NCBI GenBank assembly: GCA_003118195.1
Contig: BEXV01002325.1
Span: 16,857 to 27,086 of the forward strand
Direction of reading: 5' to 3'
DNA length: 10,230 nucleotides
Origin: Hemicentrotus pulcherrimus
Lineage: Eukaryota; Echinodermata; Echinoidea; Camarodonta; Strongylocentrotidae
Positions 7,016 to 10,230 of the stretch are shown here, one piece after another; the stretch's first letter is position 1; each line of letters starts with the position of its first letter. Made by a program: the position numbers and the translations under genes. The notes under the pieces were generated by a model. That model saw only the letters and a list, made by a program, of their open reading frames with translations. It searched no databases and was not told the origin of the DNA.

Positions 7016-7408
7016 AATCGAATTGAAAAGGGCTCTCTGTTAGATTAAATTTTTTTTAGAATTAAATTGAAGAATGCAAAGGTGACAGCTTTCAAACAAA
7101 AGTGCCTATGTAACAGTTACTATATTTGCAATAAGTAGGCTTATTGATAAAATATTTTATGAAAATATATTATTTAGGTTAATAGGGTTTTTCTGGGTAA
7201 CAATGTTGTCCTCAAGATCTTGAACTGATAATGCGTCTTGTCATTAGGAATGTAAAAAATCTCACCTTTCATTATACTCCAATACGTTCATGACTTTTAC
7301 GAAATTGACGAAACTGACGAATTAAGCTGACCTATTTCTTAGCTCTATCACACCAGGGTCCATGATCACACCATGGACCAAAATGATAACACTGAAACAG
7401 TTATGTGG
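7016..7408. other. AT-rich non-coding stretch with a small GGTCCATG hairpin
   Basis: No gene is seen. Inverted pair GGTCCATG (7357-7364) and CATGGACC (7372-7379) with a 7-base spacer; the same core forms the stem at 3018-3052. Confidence 0.5.
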
Positions 7409-7445
7409 GTAACCTTGGCAACGACACTGTCCGTTGCTAAGCAAC
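7409..7445 (+). promoter_or_regulatory. Two X-box-like palindromes (candidate RFX sites)
   Basis: GTAACCTTGGCAAC (7409-7422) fits the RFX X-box consensus GTNRCC-N(0-3)-RGYAAC exactly. Ten bases later, GTTGCTAAGCAAC (7433-7445) is a near-perfect 13-bp palindrome differing from the consensus at one half-site base. In animals RFX factors bind such sites upstream of cilia genes. No target gene is visible in this window, so function is inference; the site could also be part of a repeat. Confidence 0.4.
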
Positions 7446-7654
7446 ACGTCACGCTAGATCTCCCATCACTTGTAAATGAGAACAAGGGTCCTCGAGGCGG
7501 AAGGGTCTTAAAAAAGTGTAACATATCTTCCTTGATATGAATCATGGCGCAAACAGAGGCAGGTATACAGAGAAGGGAGTGATCAAGAGGTACGGGAGGG
7601 AAAGAGTAGGCAAAATGCCAAACAACAGAGAAAACCTGCGAGCGAATGGGGGAG

Positions 7655-7689
7655 TAATAATCATAATAATAACAATAATAATGATAATA
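7655..7689 (+). repeat. Imperfect (AAT)n trinucleotide repeat
   Basis: Eleven or so TAA/AAT units with single-base interruptions (cat, aac, atg). Seen directly. Confidence 0.9.
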
Positions 7690-7886
7690 CTAAGTGATTC
7701 TTATCAAGCGCTTTCACAGAATACTGATCAGAGCGCTGATACAACCAACAACAACAAAATGTATTTGTTTACATAGCACTTAGCAGTAAACATATTTATC
7801 AATATATAAAGATTTGGCATAATGTTCATAACAATATTTTAAAAGATAAGGACACAATAATAGCAATGGCATTAGAAATGTGGGTC

Positions 7887-7939
7887 ACCTCTCCTGTTGA
7901 GATACAGAGAGGTGTTAGAAATATTAACATCTCTCTGTA
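7887..7939 (+). repeat. Overlapping, mutually exclusive hairpins
   Basis: Segment gagaggtg (7907-7914) can pair upstream with cacctctc (7887-7894, perfect 8 bp). Alternatively, as part of TACAGAGAGGTGTTA (7903-7917), it can pair downstream with TAACATCTCTCTGTA (7925-7939; 15 positions, 14 Watson-Crick and one G-T), with a 7-base loop. Both structures need the same bases. No coding region or poly-T follows, so a bacterial-style attenuator is not implied. Confidence 0.6.
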
Positions 7940-7993
7940 ATACGAACTTGACTTGATGACGATATGGGAAGAGTTGAGTTTCGAGTTTCTTTG

Positions 7994-8366
7994 TTAAAGG
8001 TAAAGACCAGTAATGGAAACGCCCCTATTTCAAAAAATGAAATGGAAGCTCTCATTTCCAATCATGTGAAAGAATATGTTTTGACTAATACATGATAAAA
8101 AAAATTTGCCGGGAAACCGCCTACTAATTCATATATTTGGTAAATTTGTTTCTCTCATGGTCCGTGAGAGATACAGGGTAGTCCCATATACATCTTTCTG
8201 TGTATAGTGCTTGTAACTTTACGAAGAATGGGCCAAATTTCTTATCAATTTGATGATTCCAGAACCTTGCAGATGCTAGATGCTAGACGATCAACCTCTT
8301 CTGATCGATTCCACAACGTTTCTTTCACAATACAATCGCATGACCATAACTGGTCTTTACCTTTAA
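7994..8366 (+). mobile_element. Family-2 TTAA-bounded MITE, copy D (best ends)
   Basis: A 373-bp element with perfect 18-bp inverted ends TTAAAGGTAAAGACCAGT (7994-8011) and its complement (8349-8366), each including an outer TTAA. The right half (8178-8366) contains gtagtcccatatacatcttt, gggccaaatttcttatca, gatcgattccac and acaatcgcatgacca, matching copies A-C. The left half shows little clear similarity to the left halves of B and C, so D looks like a different subfamily or a recombinant. The frames crossing it (plus 8207-8398, minus 8245-8580) are not genes. Mobilisation by an unseen TTAA-targeting transposase is inferred. Confidence 0.88.
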
Positions 8367-8714
8367 AGTTTCTTTTGTGTAACCATGGTGTTACATAGGC
8401 GGAGATGGTATGGTAGAGCATTCCTGATAGCCGATCCTGCGTACACGCGAATGAGAGTTTTTCTGCCTTAGTAACTGACATCTCCCAGGTAATAGGAAGA
8501 CTGGTCGTATACCCACGAGTCAAAATACGTGGTAACTTTTCACAAAATTGTGAACCAGCGGTGGCCATTTGAAAAGACAATTAACTGATTTGTTGGTCTC
8601 TACTTGACGGGTAGAACCACCACAACTATGGTTTCACAATTAGCTAAATTAGCGGTTTGCAGGTGCTCGGAGACTTTCTTCTACAAAAGCTGCCCTTTTA
8701 AAGAGAATGTTGAG
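8367..8714. other. Non-coding stretch between two MITEs
   Basis: The minus frame 8245-8580 (111 codons) is the longest antisense frame here, but its last third lies in MITE copy D and the remainder has no domain I recognise. No other feature is seen. Confidence 0.5.
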
Positions 8715-9078
8715 TTAAAGGGATCCGGTAACTTTGTCTCAGATTCTGAAACAAAATCCTGGATTTAGCTCATGCTGCAATGATAATTATAAACCTGTAG
8801 GTCAGTCAGGAACCCAAGCCGATCGCCTCTCTGATTATCAAGATATTTATGATTGGAATCACAAATTTTGAAAACCGTTTACCAAACGGTTTTCATAACA
8901 CTACAGTCTATTGGGGGAAACGAGTATGGTAAAACCGGTCACTCAAAGATATTTCATTTTTTGAGGCACTTCTTGATCACTTTGAAGCGCAATTTTTTTA
9001 GGGCTTCAATACTACACCATATCCCAGACACTATACGTAGGGCCGTGCATCTCAGATTTAACATTGTTAAACGTTTAA
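8715..9078 (-). mobile_element. Family-1 TTAA-bounded MITE, copy 2 (inverted)
   Basis: Reverse-orientation relative of 1876-2260. It begins TTAAAGGGATCCGGTAAC (complement of copy 1's right end) and ends with aacattgttaaacg followed directly by tTTAA (9075-9078). Copy 1 has five further bases, atccc, at that point, so copy 2 lost part of its terminal repeat. Landmarks in order are tttgtctcagattctgaaac, caagatatttatgattggaat, gagtatggtaaaaccggtca and gaagcgcaattttttt. The plus frame 8853-9086 mirrors the minus frame 1898-2110 of copy 1: both translate the same repeat, so conservation between those two peptides reflects the element and does not show a gene. Confidence 0.85.
8870..8894 (+). repeat. 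Internal hairpin of family-1 copy 2
   Basis: Perfect 11-bp stem GAAAACCGTTT (8870-8880) and complement (8884-8894), 3-base loop acc. It corresponds to the hairpin at 2065-2097 in copy 1. Confidence 0.88.
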
Positions 9079-9243
9079 GGTTATAGTGAAAAGCAATATT
9101 AAAGTTTTCTTAATCATACACCATTTCTTTCTTGTTTGCTTTGTATGTATCACATATTTTTTGTTTGTGTTTCCGATTTATTCACAAATCGCTATTATCA
9201 CTACCATGTATGTCGGTTTTGGGGGGGTATTTGTTCATTTCAA
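9079..9243. other. T-rich non-coding stretch
   Basis: T-rich on the plus strand with a G run (tttgggggggta near 9220). The plus frame 9086-9319 encodes a hydrophobic peptide expected from T-rich codons. No domain is recognised. Confidence 0.45.
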
Positions 9244-9324
9244 GGTGCCCTTGCACAGCAGGCCATCTTGTGTTCTGAATGAGACGACCCTGCTTTATAA
9301 AAAAAAAAATCATAAATAAATAAA
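9244..9324 (+). mobile_element. Possible 3' tail of a non-LTR retrotransposon
   Basis: The phrase gaatgagacgaccctgcttt followed by an A run and ataaataaataaa (9312-9324) resembles the short 3' ends of LINE-type elements I recall from invertebrates, where a '...GGGACnACCCTG' segment precedes an ATAAATAAA-type repeat. No reverse-transcriptase coding is visible upstream, so this would be a severely 5'-truncated copy. Target-site duplication was not found. Judgement from memory. Confidence 0.35.
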
Positions 9325-10190
9325 CCTTGTTATCCCCTCGTAAAGAATACCATGTGATAGGGATTGATTTAGAAATGCCCTCAATAAGTACAACTAACAA
9401 ACAAAGATCGAACAGACTAACAACTTATTTTTCTCCTTTCTAAGAATAATTTTCCTTCGCCTGACAATGTTCATGTTTACGTGTGGATACAATTCTCAGC
9501 ACAAAATGGGAATAGTTTAACAACAACAAAAAAGAACGGGTTGCTATAAAATACGAATTGCTTTCCAATCTATTCAAGATTTCCCGCGTTGAATGACCTC
9601 TTTCAAATAGTCAATGGATAATTGGACGCTATTAAATGGCATTACAGTAGTTACCGCTATCATTCGGTTCACTCAAGCAAATATATCCTAAACGACAGAA
9701 AGCAGTTAATAGCTACACCAGCATATATTGTATACTTGTATATTTATCACTCCCCCCTGTACGTGAGGAATCTCGAGGAAGACACCAGAATCACAAACGG
9801 ACCTCTCGACAATACCCTCTGCTTATTAATGCTTTCATTAAAATCCAGCTGCTTTCCTTATTAGAGTCCCAAGTTTCAAGATGTTTTTCAAATTCAAGCA
9901 AGCTATTTCCCGCTATTGATGTATATTGTGCATGGTGTACGTGTTAATAGCCCGAATGACGCTGCATCAACATGTGTTGCTATGTCGGGCAATGCGCTAA
10001 GTTGTCAAGAATTACCAATGGAGTAAAGGTATGGTACAGGATTTTTAGGACACCTGTTTTATCATAAATACTGTTTCATCGACAAAAATTATACGAACTT
10101 AAAGCATTCCTCTCTCTTTACATTCAAACAACAATGCTCGACATTTTATACAAATGATTATGTTCGTGAAATATTCCCCTTTTACTCTCT
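9325..10190. other. Non-coding stretch
   Basis: No gene is supported. The 80-codon plus frame at 9622-9864 begins with TTG and has no recognisable motif. An imperfect hairpin lies at 9950-9990: gcccga pairs with tcgggc around an inner caacatgtgttg palindrome. Nothing else is recognised. Confidence 0.5.
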
Positions 10191-10230
10191 TTCATTTTGT
10201 CTGCTTTCTTTATTTTCCCTTCCCCCCCCC
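10191..10230 (+). repeat. Pyrimidine-rich stretch ending in C9
   Basis: Mostly T and C from about 10191, ending in nine consecutive C at 10222-10230 at the window edge. It may continue outside the window. Confidence 0.8.

Larger units (their letters stand above)
7446..7993. other. Non-coding stretch with AAT microsatellite and hairpins
   Basis: No gene is supported. The plus frame 7537-7776 reads through the AAT repeat. The stretch holds the trinucleotide repeat and hairpins annotated separately. Confidence 0.5.

Noticed and set aside
7903..7939. Rho-independent terminator
   Set aside because: The hairpin is not followed by a T run and the context is eukaryotic non-coding DNA.
8245..8580. 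111-codon minus-strand frame
   Set aside because: Its C-terminal third is antisense to MITE copy D (8178-8366) and the rest has no recognisable motif.
1..10230. CRISPR array, operon or prokaryotic defence system
   Set aside because: No regularly spaced direct repeats, no long coding frames and no bacterial gene density; the repeats are microsatellites and diverged inverted-repeat elements.

Overview
This window looks like non-coding nuclear DNA from an animal. By eye it is AT-rich. No open frame on either strand exceeds about 120 codons, and the longest frames run through repeats. There are no rRNA or tRNA genes, no bacterial-style operons and no convincing exon series. It is packed with long CT/GA dinucleotide tracts and short, diverged inverted-repeat elements (MITE-like). 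Two of the terminal sequences, one starting CAGTCAAACCTGTCT and one of the GGGCCC...TTTCACAAA type, are ones I associate from memory with marine invertebrates such as echinoderms, hemichordates, amphioxus and molluscs. That placement is recollection and not proof. The stretch is best read as intergenic or intronic DNA.

Layout. Positions 1-32 are a (CT)16 tract. Positions 498-731 (minus) hold a 77-codon frame whose C-terminal half weakly resembles the ExoX-like C-terminal motif; it is the only protein-like lead. Four copies of one MITE family (called here family 2) lie at 941-1137, 1281-1786 (reverse orientation), 3094-3479 and 7994-8366. The best copy, 7994-8366, has a perfect 18-bp inverted terminus inclusive of its flanking TTAA. 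The reverse copy at 1281-1786 is itself interrupted by a different, 129-bp element at 1301-1429.

A second TTAA-bounded family (family 1) has two copies in opposite orientation, at 1876-2260 and 8715-9078. Both keep an internal hairpin. The first copy sits between complementary GA and CT tracts (1799-1830 and 2324-2351). A 121-bp element with CAGTCAAACCT ends lies at 2477-2597. A foldback element beginning GGGACTTTTAGAT lies at 3859-3970, with a decayed relative at 5246-5348.

The rest contains a perfect 16-bp hairpin (3018-3052), 30-bp direct repeats rich in TGACG (4104-4163), a purine-rich tract (6244-6381), a diverged tandem duplication of about 110 bp (6798-7015), two X-box-like palindromes (7409-7445), a pair of overlapping hairpins (7887-7939) and a possible LINE 3' tail (9244-9324).

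No genes work together here. The strongest story is repeat history: non-autonomous DNA transposons with shared TTAAAGG termini that inserted, nested and decayed. All transposition is inferred to have depended on a transposase encoded elsewhere, because none is coded in this window.
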